From the NCBI GenBank assembly GCA_051251725.1, contig JBPOFN010000008.1:1-64000 (forward strand): a stretch of 64,000 bases of DNA, read 5' to 3'. The notes beneath the pieces are model-generated. The model saw only the letters and a program-made list of their open reading frames with translations, searched no databases and was not told the DNA's origin. Position numbers and translations under genes: made by a program. This DNA is from JALZUE01 sp051251725. Lineage in GTDB: Bacteria; Pseudomonadota; Gammaproteobacteria; Enterobacterales; Alteromonadaceae. Of this stretch, positions 26,707-35,664 are shown piece after piece (positions within the stretch are counted from its first letter, which is position 1; every line of letters begins with the position of its first letter).

Positions 26707-27083
26707 TGTTTAGCCTTTGAAACGTAAGTCATCAAAGATGTAATTGGCTTTTCATCTTTTACATCATTTCTTATTTCGACAATAATCGCTTTTAAATTAT
26801 CATCAGTAGTCTTTTTAACGACCTGTTTCCAATACCATTCGCGTTTGGCTAGCTCAACATCGCCTTTTTTATTGTTCTTAGGTGGCCATTCATTTTGCAG
26901 CTTTAATTCCACTAATTGATTGGAGGCGACCCAAGTGGCCATCATATTTTCTTCAAGTAAAGTGGTATTACTAAGGTTGGTATTGGCTGTCGACATTAAC
27001 GCGACACCCACTAACGAAAAAATGGCCATAGCGATCATAACTTCAATTAAGGTAAAACCACTAACGTGTTTATTCTTGGCCAT
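26703..27083 (-). CDS. gspI: Type II secretion minor pseudopilin GspI
   Basis: GspI nucleates the pseudopilus tip with GspJ and GspK. The cleavage site is VSG followed by FTLIEVMIAMAIFS. The ATWVASNQLVELKLQ segment near residue 44 is the GspI signature. The 126-residue length is standard. It overlaps gspH by 14 bases and gspJ by four. Confidence 0.94.
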   Translation of the reverse strand: MAKNKHVSGFTLIEVMIAMAIFSLVGVALMSTANTNLSNTTLLEENMMATWVASNQLVELKLQNEWPPKNNKKGDVELAKREWYWKQVVKKTTDDNLKAIIVEIRNDVKDEKPITSLMTYVSKAKQ

Positions 27084-27687
27084 TATAAAGCGGCCCTTTA
27101 ATAACGAGTGGTAAGGTAAATAATCCGGTTACGTGGTATTCAATCGGCTCTTCAAGCTCGTCTTCAAATTCTTTCGTAAAAGAAAAAATTAAGCGAAAAG
27201 AAGTAAAGTCGCCACCCGATAAAATGAAAATTTTCGGTACCACCTTTTTCTCTTTTTCATCACCGCGAAAGTCATCATCTTCTTGGAATAATTTATCACC
27301 GGACAACATCATTGCTTGATCATCGATTGGTAAATCATCTAATTCAAGTGTTAAGGCAAGTCCTTCAGGTAAGGTTTTTTTCGCTAATATTTCTTGATCA
27401 GGTAGTGGGCTCCATTTAACCCCGTCATAACCGACAAACTGATAGCTGTTCTTTTCGATGATCAGACCTAACTCAATATTATTGAGTAAGCCATATTCCG
27501 CAGCCACATTAAAAATGCCCGTAAAACGGGCACTCGCATCTTCTAGTTTATCTTCAGGCCGATTACTAAACGGATTAAAACTCACTATCGATAGAAAGAT
27601 ACCAATCAACAGTACCACCAGCATTACTTCCATTAAGGTGAAGCCGTGCTGGGTACGTTTAAAAGTTAATTTTGAGCGTTTGATCAT
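27070..27687 (-). CDS. gspH: Type II secretion minor pseudopilin GspH
   Basis: GspH is a minor pseudopilin joining the tip to the GspG shaft. The prepilin site is QHG followed by FTLMEVMLVVLLIG. The ARFTGIFNVAAEYGLLNNIELGL region near residue 54 fits GspH. An acidic loop (residues about 125-150, DDDFRGDEKEKK) makes it somewhat longer than the usual 170-200 residues. It overlaps gspI by 14 bases. Confidence 0.93.
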   Translation of the reverse strand: MIKRSKLTFKRTQHGFTLMEVMLVVLLIGIFLSIVSFNPFSNRPEDKLEDASARFTGIFNVAAEYGLLNNIELGLIIEKNSYQFVGYDGVKWSPLPDQEILAKKTLPEGLALTLELDDLPIDDQAMMLSGDKLFQEDDDFRGDEKEKKVVPKIFILSGGDFTSFRLIFSFTKEFEDELEEPIEYHVTGLFTLPLVIKGPLYNGQE

Positions 27688-27693
27688 AAATGC

Positions 27694-28128
27694 TTATTGG
27701 TATTGCGCTAAATTCCAGTTACCAATATCGTCTTCAGTACCCGCTTCGCCATCAGGACCAACAGAGAAAACATCAATTTTACCGTTCTCACCCGGATTTA
27801 ATAAAAGGTACTGATTGCCCCACGGATCTTTAGGTAAACGCGGAATATAACCACCGTCAGGAAAACGACGCGGTAATGGTTCAATATCAGTCTCATCAAC
27901 TAAGGCTTCTAATCCTTGTTCCGTTGATGGGAATTTATAGTTATCCATTTTATAAAATTTCAACGAGGTTTCTAAGGCAATAACATCAGATACCGCTTTT
28001 TGAAGATCAGCTTTATCCTTATTACCCATTAAATTAGGTACTACCATGCTCGCTAAAATACCTAAAATCACGATCACTACCATTACTTCTAATAAGGTAA
28101 AACCTTGGCTCTGTTTACGATTTTTCAT
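27694..28128 (-). CDS. gspG: Type II secretion major pseudopilin GspG
   Basis: GspG is the main subunit of the periplasmic pseudopilus that pushes substrates through the secretin. The site SQG followed by FTLLEVMVVIVILGILASM is cut and methylated by the prepilin peptidase, which is not encoded in this window. The calcium-site region is intact (LPKDPWGNQY and VGPDGEAGTEDDIGNW). The length of 144 residues is typical. It is separated from gspF by 147 bases, the only long gap inside the operon, so gspG may have an extra promoter for its high demand. Confidence 0.96.
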   Translation of the reverse strand: MKNRKQSQGFTLLEVMVVIVILGILASMVVPNLMGNKDKADLQKAVSDVIALETSLKFYKMDNYKFPSTEQGLEALVDETDIEPLPRRFPDGGYIPRLPKDPWGNQYLLLNPGENGKIDVFSVGPDGEAGTEDDIGNWNLAQYQ

Positions 28129-28275
28129 TACAAATACCTACTTTTTTAAAACTTTGCTAATTTCATGTTAAGCAATAACTTAATTAACATTTAACTGCTA
28201 CTTACTATGTCAGAGTTAACCAGAAAAACGCAAAAAAACTACATTAAAAATTGTTAAATTCTATGTCAACACATC
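28129..28275. other. Gap between gspF and gspG in the gsp operon
   Basis: This 147-base AT-rich gap is unusual inside an operon whose other junctions overlap or are a few bases long. On the minus strand, TTGCGT and CATAGT about 18 bases apart could form a weak promoter for gspG. I saw no strong hairpin. Confidence 0.3.
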
Positions 28276-29493
28276 CTAACCAATCATATTGTTTAGTTGC
28301 AGTGTTGGCTCTAATATCGCCATCACGATAAATAATACTACACCTGCCATCACGACCATCAAGATTGGCTCAAACGCTTTCAGTGAAATGCTCACTAAGG
28401 CTTCAAACTCACGGTCTTGGTTATCGGCCGCGCGGCCAAGCATATGTTCAAGCTCACCACTTTTTTCACCACTGGCGATCATATGTAACATCATCGGTGG
28501 AAATAGTTTAGTTTGCTCTAATGAGTGACGTAAACTTGCGCCTTCACGAACTCGATCAGTTGCTTCTTTTACGCCTTGCTTGATATATAAATTATCAAGT
28601 ACTTCACCTGCGATCCGCATACTTTCTAATAACGGCACAGCACTCGCTGTTAAGATACTGAGTGTTCGGGCAAAACGAGCGGTATTAATACCTTTGGCAA
28701 CTTTACCTAAACCAGGCACGCTTAAAAACTTTTGATCGTATTTAAATCTAATTTTAGGTTTTTTTAATAACCGCGCTGCCGCAATCATAGCTAACATCAT
28801 GCCGATTAACAGCATCAGGCCATAATCTTTTAGGAAGTCACTTGAAGCAATTAAAAACTGAGTTGTACCTGGTAGTTCACCACCTAAATGTTCAAACTGT
28901 GCAACAATTTCAGGCACAACAAACATTAATAATATAACCACAACGCCGACGGCAACTATGGTCATAATACACGGATAAACTAGCGCTTGAATAAGTTGTG
29001 AGCGCATTTGCTGACGCTGCTCAGTATAATCTGCAAGGCGATTTAACACTTTATCTAAATGACCAGATTTTTCACCTGCGGCCACCATTGAGCGATAAAG
29101 GTTATTAAAAACAATTGGAAATTCAGCCATGCTTTCTGATAAACCATAACCTTCAGTTACTTTAGTGCGCACGGCCATCATCATACTTTTCAAGCGTGGT
29201 TTTTCACTTTGCTCAGCAACCGCAGTTAATGACTCTTCAAGCGGTAAACCTGACTCAACCAAAGTAGCTAACTGACGTGTTAATAACGCTAATTCAGCTG
29301 CTGAAATTTTAGCGCTGCCAAAACGTGATTTTTTCACTTTATCGGTATTTTTAGACAAACACGGATTCACGTCCGTTGGCATAAAGCCTTGCTCTCTTAA
29401 TTGAGCACGAACATGGCGAGCAGTATCGCCGTCAAGAATACCTTTAACGGTTTTACCGCGCGCATTAACGGCTTGGTAATCAAATGCAGGCAT
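28276..29493 (-). CDS. gspF: Type II secretion inner-membrane protein GspF
   Basis: GspF is the polytopic platform protein that couples the ATPase to pseudopilus assembly. The N-terminal domain begins AFDYQAVNARGKTVKG. Two cytoplasmic GspF domains (about residues 75-195 and 275-400) each precede or follow membrane helices near 170-195, 220-245 and 375-395. The typical motifs ALLTRQLATLVESGLPLEESL and ARTLSILTASAVPLLESM are present. The length of 405 residues is standard. It lies six bases after gspE. Confidence 0.96.
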   Translation of the reverse strand: MPAFDYQAVNARGKTVKGILDGDTARHVRAQLREQGFMPTDVNPCLSKNTDKVKKSRFGSAKISAAELALLTRQLATLVESGLPLEESLTAVAEQSEKPRLKSMMMAVRTKVTEGYGLSESMAEFPIVFNNLYRSMVAAGEKSGHLDKVLNRLADYTEQRQQMRSQLIQALVYPCIMTIVAVGVVVILLMFVVPEIVAQFEHLGGELPGTTQFLIASSDFLKDYGLMLLIGMMLAMIAAARLLKKPKIRFKYDQKFLSVPGLGKVAKGINTARFARTLSILTASAVPLLESMRIAGEVLDNLYIKQGVKEATDRVREGASLRHSLEQTKLFPPMMLHMIASGEKSGELEHMLGRAADNQDREFEALVSISLKAFEPILMVVMAGVVLFIVMAILEPTLQLNNMIG

Positions 29494-29499
29494 GGTTTG

Positions 29500-31059
29500 T
29501 TAGTCCTCTCGTGTTACACGTAGCACTTCTTCAAGTGTTGTGTGTCCTAATAAGACTTTATCAAAACCATCTTTACGAATGCTTGGCGTGTATTGGCGAA
29601 TATGTTTTTCAATAACCTGTTCACCTTGGCCGTTGTGGATCAATTCACGTACTTTATCGTCAACGATTAATAATTCATGGATACCTGTTCGGCCGCGGTA
29701 ACCTTTAAAATTACATTCTGCGCAACCAACTGCCCGATAAATAGGTTGTTGATTACCTTCAGGTAAGCCCATTAAATGACATTCTTCATCATCAGGTAAA
29801 TGGCTAGCACGACAATGTGGACAAAGCGTTCGTACTAAGCGCTGAGCTAAAACGCCCAACAAGCTTGACGATAATAAGAAAGGTTCAACCCCCATATCTT
29901 CCATCCGGGTAATTGCACCGGCGGCAGTATTGGTATGTAGTGTCGATAACACTAAATGACCAGTTAAACTAGCCTGTACACCAATTTGTGCAGTTTCTAA
30001 ATCGCGAATCTCACCCACCATTACGACATCAGGATCTTGACGTAATATCGCCCGTAAACCGCGAGCAAAAGTCATATCAACTTTAGTATTAACTTGGGTT
30101 TGACCAATACCTTCAATAGCAAATTCTATTGGGTCTTCAACCGTTAAAATATTTCTTTCTTGGCTATCAATTTGCGTTAAGCCCGCATACAAGGTAGTAC
30201 TTTTACCTGAGCCTGTCGGCCCGGTTACCAGAATAATACCGTGCGGTTTATCAATAAGATCAGAAAATAATTTACGGTTATTGTTGGTCATGCCTAAATC
30301 TTCAAGATCAAGGCGAGCTGCATTTTTATCTAATAAACGCAGTACAACACGTTCGCCATGACCTGTTGGCATGGTTGATACACGGACATCAACGGCACGA
30401 CCACCAATTTTAAGGGAAATACGGCCATCTTGCGGAATGCGTTTTTCAGCAATATCTAACTTTGCCATAACCTTGATACGAGAGACTAATAATGAGGCGA
30501 GTTTACGGTTCGGTTTTAATACTTCACGTAAAATACCATCAACACGAAAACGTATTTGCAGGCTATTTTCAAAAGTTTCAATATGGATATCAGAAGCGTT
30601 TTCTTTAATAGCTTCACTTAACATTGCATTGATCATTTTGATGATCGGAGCATCGTCTTCGTTTTCAAGCAGATCTTCGGTTTCAATCATTTCGTCAGCT
30701 AATGAATATAAATCTACTTCGTTGCCGATATCTTCCATCATTTGCTGGGCTTCAGAAGAACCGCGTTGATAAGCAATGGTCAGAATTTTTTCGAACGCTT
30801 CAAGCGGCTGAATATCTAAAGTAAACGGCGCATTTAATATGCGCCTAACTTCTAATAAAGCATTAGTAGAAACAGTAGCCAAACAATGCAGCGTGAATTT
30901 TTCATCTTCGGTCGTAACAGCAACACTGTATTTATTCGCAAAACTAAACGGTAAACGAAAAATACTAGTATCTTCAAGCGATACTTCCGGTTCGAGCATG
31001 TCAGCTTCGGTAGCGATAGCTGACAGTTCACTTTCTATTGGTGATACTTCTGTTGCCAT
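29500..31059 (-). CDS. gspE: Type II secretion ATPase GspE
   Basis: GspE is the cytoplasmic hexameric ATPase that powers type II secretion. The N-terminal domain (about 1-130) binds GspL. The ATPase core has Walker A GPTGSGKST at residues 280-288, the Asp box, Walker B in DVVMVGEIRD near 346, and the His box LSTLHTN near 371. Two CxxC pairs (CPHC at 413-416 and CAEC at 446-449) form the zinc-binding module found in GspE. At 519 residues it is slightly longer than usual because of the N-terminal extension. It lies two bases after gspD and six before gspF. Confidence 0.97.
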   Translation of the reverse strand: MATEVSPIESELSAIATEADMLEPEVSLEDTSIFRLPFSFANKYSVAVTTEDEKFTLHCLATVSTNALLEVRRILNAPFTLDIQPLEAFEKILTIAYQRGSSEAQQMMEDIGNEVDLYSLADEMIETEDLLENEDDAPIIKMINAMLSEAIKENASDIHIETFENSLQIRFRVDGILREVLKPNRKLASLLVSRIKVMAKLDIAEKRIPQDGRISLKIGGRAVDVRVSTMPTGHGERVVLRLLDKNAARLDLEDLGMTNNNRKLFSDLIDKPHGIILVTGPTGSGKSTTLYAGLTQIDSQERNILTVEDPIEFAIEGIGQTQVNTKVDMTFARGLRAILRQDPDVVMVGEIRDLETAQIGVQASLTGHLVLSTLHTNTAAGAITRMEDMGVEPFLLSSSLLGVLAQRLVRTLCPHCRASHLPDDEECHLMGLPEGNQQPIYRAVGCAECNFKGYRGRTGIHELLIVDDKVRELIHNGQGEQVIEKHIRQYTPSIRKDGFDKVLLGHTTLEEVLRVTRED

Positions 31060-31061
31060 TA

Positions 31062-33176
31062 TTAATCTTTCTGCTTAGCTGCTTTTTTCTCAGCATTCTT
31101 TTCCATGTATTGATCGAATGATGGTGGAAGCGTTAAGTCATCATTCCATTCAGGTAATAAAGGCAAGCTTTCATTATCTAATAATGACAAGCCTTGCTCT
31201 TGACGCATTAATTCATCAGCGCGAATATAATTATATTTAGCCTTGGTTAATTCGTTCATGGTTTTACCGTCACGAATAATTGTTGCTCTTAAAAACACCA
31301 TCAAATTACGCTTACGAACGGTATTCGATGTTGATTTAAATAAGTGGCCAATAAAAGGAAGATCACCAAGTAACGGCACTTTTTGCACACTTTCTTGTAC
31401 ATCTTCATCAATCAAGCCGCCTAATACTACTGTGCCGCCATCATCAGCCATTACCGTCGTTTTAATTTCACGTTTGTTAATGGCAATATCGACACCTGTA
31501 GCCCCACTAACCGATGACACTTCTTGTTCAATCGTTAACTGCACTCCTGAGCCTTCATTAACTTGCGGTGTCACTTTTAATTTAATGCCCACTTCTTGAC
31601 GTTCTACTGTTTGAAATGGGTTTGAATTACTGCTTGAAGAAGTAGAGCCGGTCAGAATTGGAATTTCTTGACCGACAATAAAATACGCTTCTTCATTATC
31701 TAAAGTAGTAATACTTGGCGTCGCTAGAATGTTTGAATTGGTATCAGTACTGACCGCTTGTACGATTGCACCCCAATCATTTTTCATTACACCAAACATC
31801 ATGCCATTAACTGAACCTAATACTTGAGCAAGTAGATTATAGTCGCCTTTGGTATCATTTTGGTAAAAGCCTTCTTTGATTAAGACGTTATCACTATTAT
31901 ATTCAGCAGGAATATAATCGCCTTGGGTTGGACGTGCAGATTCTGCAGCGCCGGCTACTTGAGAAAGCGCTGCTGGGCCATTAGAAAACTGTGTAAAACC
32001 ACCTTGTTCTGAAAACCATTGCACACCTAAGTTAGCACCATCAGACTCAAACACTTCAACAATAATGGCTTCAACTAGCACTTGTGCACGTCTAACATCT
32101 AACTGGCGAATTACCGCTTCTAGCGAACGTAACATATCCGCTTCTGCCGTTATTACTAAGCTATTAGTGTCATCATGGGCATCAATACTAATATTACGTG
32201 ATGAGCTTTTAGATGATCTGCCTGAAGTTTTGCCAGTAGAAGAGTCTTCCGAGCTGATTGACTCACTAACACCTTTTAATACCGGTACTAATTCTTCAGC
32301 TTTTGAATATTTTAAATAATAAACCCGAGTATTACCGCTGGTTTCTAATTCACTGTCTAAACGTTCAATTAAGCTAGCAACACGTTCACGAGCTTGGCGC
32401 TCACCACTAACAATAACGCTGTTGGTACGATCGTCAGCAACGATTTTTGGAATAAGAAAAGTGGGTGAGCTGCTTTTACCTGAACTAGAGGATTTATGCA
32501 TAGTTTCAACAATACGCACCATTTCACTAGCAGAGGCATATTTTAATTTGATAATTTGAACCGCTTGATCACCGGCTTTATCAACGCGTTCAATAATTTG
32601 CACCATACGGTTAACCACAGCAGCGGTACCCGTTAACATAATAACGTTGGCGGGATCATAGTTAGTAACGTTACCGCCACCACCGTTATCAGATAACTGG
32701 CGTAATAACGGCACCAATTCACGAACAGTAACATTTTTCACTTCAACAACACGAGTAACCATCATATCGCCAGCACCGGGCGCATCGTCACTCACTACTG
32801 GAATTGCAGCTGTTTTAGCATCTTTTTGACGCACTATTTTAATAACATTATTGTCCATCTCAACCGCAGCAAAACCATAAACTTGCAATACATTTAAGAA
32901 GAATTGATAATATTGCTCTTCGGTTAACACATCGTAACTACGAACGTTAATTTTACCGCGAACGTTAGGGTCGACAATCATAGTTTTACGTAAGCTTTTA
33001 CCAATAGTAGTAATAAACTCAGCAATATCAGTATTTTTGAATTGAGGCTGAAAGTCAGCAGCAAATGAATTAGCACTTAACAAGGTAACAACTAGCGTTA
33101 ATGCTGCTGCCAATGACACAATTGATTTTTTAATATACGGAGCGCAAATAAATAGGCGCATGAAAAATTTCCTCAT
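31062..33176 (-). CDS. gspD: Type II secretion secretin GspD
   Basis: GspD forms the outer-membrane secretin channel. The 704-residue chain has a long N-terminus with a signal peptide ending near SFA (about residue 39), the N0 domain starting at ADFQPQFKNTDIAEFI, three N1-N3 repeats, and the C-terminal secretin domain. The motif VPLLGDLPFIGHLFK near residue 625 is the secretin signature. A Ser/Gly-rich insertion (SSEDSSTGKTSGRSSKSSSR) lies in the N3 domain, a known variable loop. An in-frame ATG at 33161 would give a shorter leader and could be the true start. A pilotin gene (gspS) is not seen in the window. Confidence 0.96.
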   Translation of the reverse strand: MRKFFMRLFICAPYIKKSIVSLAAALTLVVTLLSANSFAADFQPQFKNTDIAEFITTIGKSLRKTMIVDPNVRGKINVRSYDVLTEEQYYQFFLNVLQVYGFAAVEMDNNVIKIVRQKDAKTAAIPVVSDDAPGAGDMMVTRVVEVKNVTVRELVPLLRQLSDNGGGGNVTNYDPANVIMLTGTAAVVNRMVQIIERVDKAGDQAVQIIKLKYASASEMVRIVETMHKSSSSGKSSSPTFLIPKIVADDRTNSVIVSGERQARERVASLIERLDSELETSGNTRVYYLKYSKAEELVPVLKGVSESISSEDSSTGKTSGRSSKSSSRNISIDAHDDTNSLVITAEADMLRSLEAVIRQLDVRRAQVLVEAIIVEVFESDGANLGVQWFSEQGGFTQFSNGPAALSQVAGAAESARPTQGDYIPAEYNSDNVLIKEGFYQNDTKGDYNLLAQVLGSVNGMMFGVMKNDWGAIVQAVSTDTNSNILATPSITTLDNEEAYFIVGQEIPILTGSTSSSSNSNPFQTVERQEVGIKLKVTPQVNEGSGVQLTIEQEVSSVSGATGVDIAINKREIKTTVMADDGGTVVLGGLIDEDVQESVQKVPLLGDLPFIGHLFKSTSNTVRKRNLMVFLRATIIRDGKTMNELTKAKYNYIRADELMRQEQGLSLLDNESLPLLPEWNDDLTLPPSFDQYMEKNAEKKAAKQKD

Positions 33177-33178
33177 TT

Positions 33179-34105
33179 CTAATTCTCAATACTAAAGAGT
33201 ATCTCAGTTACTTCGCCGTCTCGGTCAACCCATAAGGCAACTTCACTTTCAGTCTTTAACGCTTGTAATGCTTGCACAGCTTCAAATGTCGAGGTTAGAT
33301 CATAACCATTCATTTGAACCGCGACATCGCCAGATTGTAACCCTGACGCTTTAAAAAAATCAGGGTCTTTACCTGGCATTAAAATATAACCAACGGTTTC
33401 ACCATTTTGCTTTTTTTCTGAAAATCGTAAATAGTCGGTTAATTTGCCTGGGTCATCAGCGATTGAAGATTTAATATCTCTAACACGCTCTTGTAATAAA
33501 GTATTGTTTCTATTATCGACAGTGCGGGCACTGTCAATAATAGCGTTTTGATTACTTGCTGAAGGAGCTTGTTCAATGGTTTTACTAAACTTCAAACCGT
33601 CTAACATTAAGGTTTCTAACTTACCCGCATGTTTAATAATCACGCGGTCAACAAACACTTGTTCGAGTATCGCTCTAGTACCGTCAATTTTATCACCAAT
33701 ACCTAAGGTATTTTGTTGACCACCATTCTCAATGACAGCAATGGCAATGGCTTTATCGGGACTAGCAACTACACCTGCTAAAGTTAAGTTTAAACGAGTT
33801 TCTGGCGCGTCTTTAACTTCTTCGGAAACGGTTTGGATTTTTTTAGCATTATATTCACCAAACAAATGTAAGCTTTTTATTTTTGTGACATCAATTGCTG
33901 TAGTTTTAGTTTCAACATTTTGATTAACTTGATGCGTAAAGGCATAGTTAAATGTCGGCTTTGGCGTAGCGATATCCCAAGTTAAAAGCGCAATTAAGTA
34001 GGCAATATAAGCCAATAACAAAAATGACACGGCTTGTGCAATTTTTTGCTGAGGCAACTTGGCCAAAAGAACTAATGATGTCGAAAGGTTATTAGGTAAC
34101 TGCAT
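33179..34105 (-). CDS. gspC: Type II secretion protein GspC
   Basis: GspC bridges the inner-membrane platform and the secretin and helps select substrates. A single transmembrane helix lies at about residues 24-45. The homology region that binds GspD follows at about 100-170 (LNLTLAGVVASPDKAIAIAV). The C-terminal part (about 205-305) is a PDZ-like domain with GYILMPGKDPDFFKASGLQSGD. The gene is the first of the twelve-gene gsp operon and is divergent from hslR, so the promoter should lie in 34106-34305. gspA, gspB and gspO are absent here. Confidence 0.95.
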   Translation of the reverse strand: MQLPNNLSTSLVLLAKLPQQKIAQAVSFLLLAYIAYLIALLTWDIATPKPTFNYAFTHQVNQNVETKTTAIDVTKIKSLHLFGEYNAKKIQTVSEEVKDAPETRLNLTLAGVVASPDKAIAIAVIENGGQQNTLGIGDKIDGTRAILEQVFVDRVIIKHAGKLETLMLDGLKFSKTIEQAPSASNQNAIIDSARTVDNRNNTLLQERVRDIKSSIADDPGKLTDYLRFSEKKQNGETVGYILMPGKDPDFFKASGLQSGDVAVQMNGYDLTSTFEAVQALQALKTESEVALWVDRDGEVTEILFSIEN

Positions 34106-34305
34106 TTTGTTAACAAATTAATATTATTATTATAAATCTAAGCTCACTGATGATACTTGACGTTAAGCCAAGCAACAAGCAAACAAAAGCGATTTTTATG
34201 AAAAGTTGTAACAGAGTTATTCATTTCTAGAGAAATCTAGTTGCATATGATAACGTTCGGTCAATAACAACCCTATATTCCCCAACCACTTTTGAGTCAA
34301 AAAAC

Positions 34306-34719
34306 ATGACCAAAAACAGCCCAACAAAATCAGTAAATAATACCGCTATCCGGCTTGATAAATGGCTTTGGGCCGCAAGGTTTTATAAAACCCGCGCCAT
34401 TGCCAAGCAAATGATCGATGGCGGAAAAGTTTTTTATAACGGCCAGCGCACTAAATCAGGTAAATCTGTCGCTATTGGTGATAAAATTAAGCTACGCCAA
34501 GGTTTTGATGAAAAAGAAATGCTAATTATTGCATTGGCAGATAACCGCCGCGATTCCACCTTCGCAATGACCTTGTATCAAGAAACAGAAGCTAGCATTA
34601 AAACTCGCGAAGATAATGCCCTTGCGCGGAAACAAGGTATTTTATTAAGTCCGGCCAGTGCCACTAAACCTGATAAAAAGCAACGGCGACAGCTCAAACA
34701 ATTTAAAGAAGGGATCTAA
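34306..34719 (+). CDS. hslR: Ribosome-associated heat shock protein Hsp15
   Basis: Hsp15 binds free 50S subunits that carry nascent chains and helps recycle stalled subunits. The S4 RNA-binding domain occupies residues 15-75, with IRLDKWLWAARFYKTRAIAK and GGKVFYNGQRTK. The basic C-terminus (KPDKKQRRQLKQF) fits the family. The length of 137 residues is standard. It precedes hslO by five bases, as in E. coli, so the two are an operon. Confidence 0.95.
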   Translation: MTKNSPTKSVNNTAIRLDKWLWAARFYKTRAIAKQMIDGGKVFYNGQRTKSGKSVAIGDKIKLRQGFDEKEMLIIALADNRRDSTFAMTLYQETEASIKTREDNALARKQGILLSPASATKPDKKQRRQLKQFKEGI

Positions 34720-34724
34720 TATCC

Positions 34725-35588
34725 ATGACACAAACAAACGATGTATTGAACCGTTATTTATTTGATAACAAACATGCCCGCGGTGAATTAGTTCAGCTGA
34801 GCAATAGCTTTAAGCACATTGTTGCCAATCATAACTATCCTGATGGTGTCAAAGCCTTATTAGGTGAATTATTAGCCGCAACCTGCTTGTTAACCGCGAC
34901 CCTGAAGTTTGAAGGTGAAATCGCCGTGCAATTACAAGGTGATGGTCCCGTCACTTATATGGTGATTAATGGTGATGAGCAGCAAAAAATGCGCGGCGTG
35001 GCAAAATTAAACCAAGCAACCGATAAAACCAGCTTACATGATTTAATTGGCAAAGGCGTAATGGTGATCACTATTCGTCCGAAAGACGGCGAACCTTATC
35101 AGGGTGTGGTGGCATTAGAAAAACCAACGCTTGCGGAATGTTTAGCAAACTACTTTGAAACTTCTGATCAAATCCCTACTACGATTTGGTTATTCACTGA
35201 TTTAGAACAAGAAAAAGTAGCAGGTAGTTTAATTCAGCTGTTACCTGACAGTGGTGATAAAACTCAGCAAGTCACTGACTATGAACATTTATGTCAATTA
35301 ACCAATACCATTAAAGCCGAAGAAATTTTTAGCTTACCAGCACAAGAATTATTGTATCGCTTATATCATCAAGAAGAAGTGAGAATTTTTGAGCCACAGC
35401 CTGTGGTCTATCAATGTTCATGTTCAGAAGCAAAATGCTTAAATACCATTAGCCAATTTAGCGCTAAAGAATTAAATAGTATTCTTGCAGAGCAAGGCAG
35501 TGTGCAGATGACTTGTGATTATTGTATGACCACTTACGCATTTAACGAACAGCACTTGTCGTCATTATTAAGTGAGCAAAAACATTAA
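34725..35588 (+). CDS. hslO: Redox-regulated chaperone Hsp33
   Basis: Hsp33 is a cytoplasmic holdase activated by oxidation plus heat. The four switch cysteines are present as CSC at residues 231-233 and CDYC at 264-267, and bind zinc in the reduced form. The N-terminal core has LLGELLAATCLLTATLKFEG and the RGVAKL segment near residue 90. The 287-residue length is typical. It forms an operon with hslR and is followed by a bidirectional terminator before envZ. Confidence 0.96.
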   Translation: MTQTNDVLNRYLFDNKHARGELVQLSNSFKHIVANHNYPDGVKALLGELLAATCLLTATLKFEGEIAVQLQGDGPVTYMVINGDEQQKMRGVAKLNQATDKTSLHDLIGKGVMVITIRPKDGEPYQGVVALEKPTLAECLANYFETSDQIPTTIWLFTDLEQEKVAGSLIQLLPDSGDKTQQVTDYEHLCQLTNTIKAEEIFSLPAQELLYRLYHQEEVRIFEPQPVVYQCSCSEAKCLNTISQFSAKELNSILAEQGSVQMTCDYCMTTYAFNEQHLSSLLSEQKH

Positions 35589-35619
35589 GCTGAATAAATA
35601 TAGATAAAAGATCAATAAT

Positions 35620-35646
35620 AAAAGGTGCCATCGGCACCTTTTTTTG
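35620..35646. terminator. Bidirectional terminator between hslO and envZ
   Basis: Arms AAAAGGTGCC and GGCACCTTTT enclose ATC and are followed by a T-run. The A-rich left side gives a T-run for the convergent envZ transcript. Confidence 0.9.
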
Positions 35647-35664
35647 GCTTAATAAGAGCGAAGG

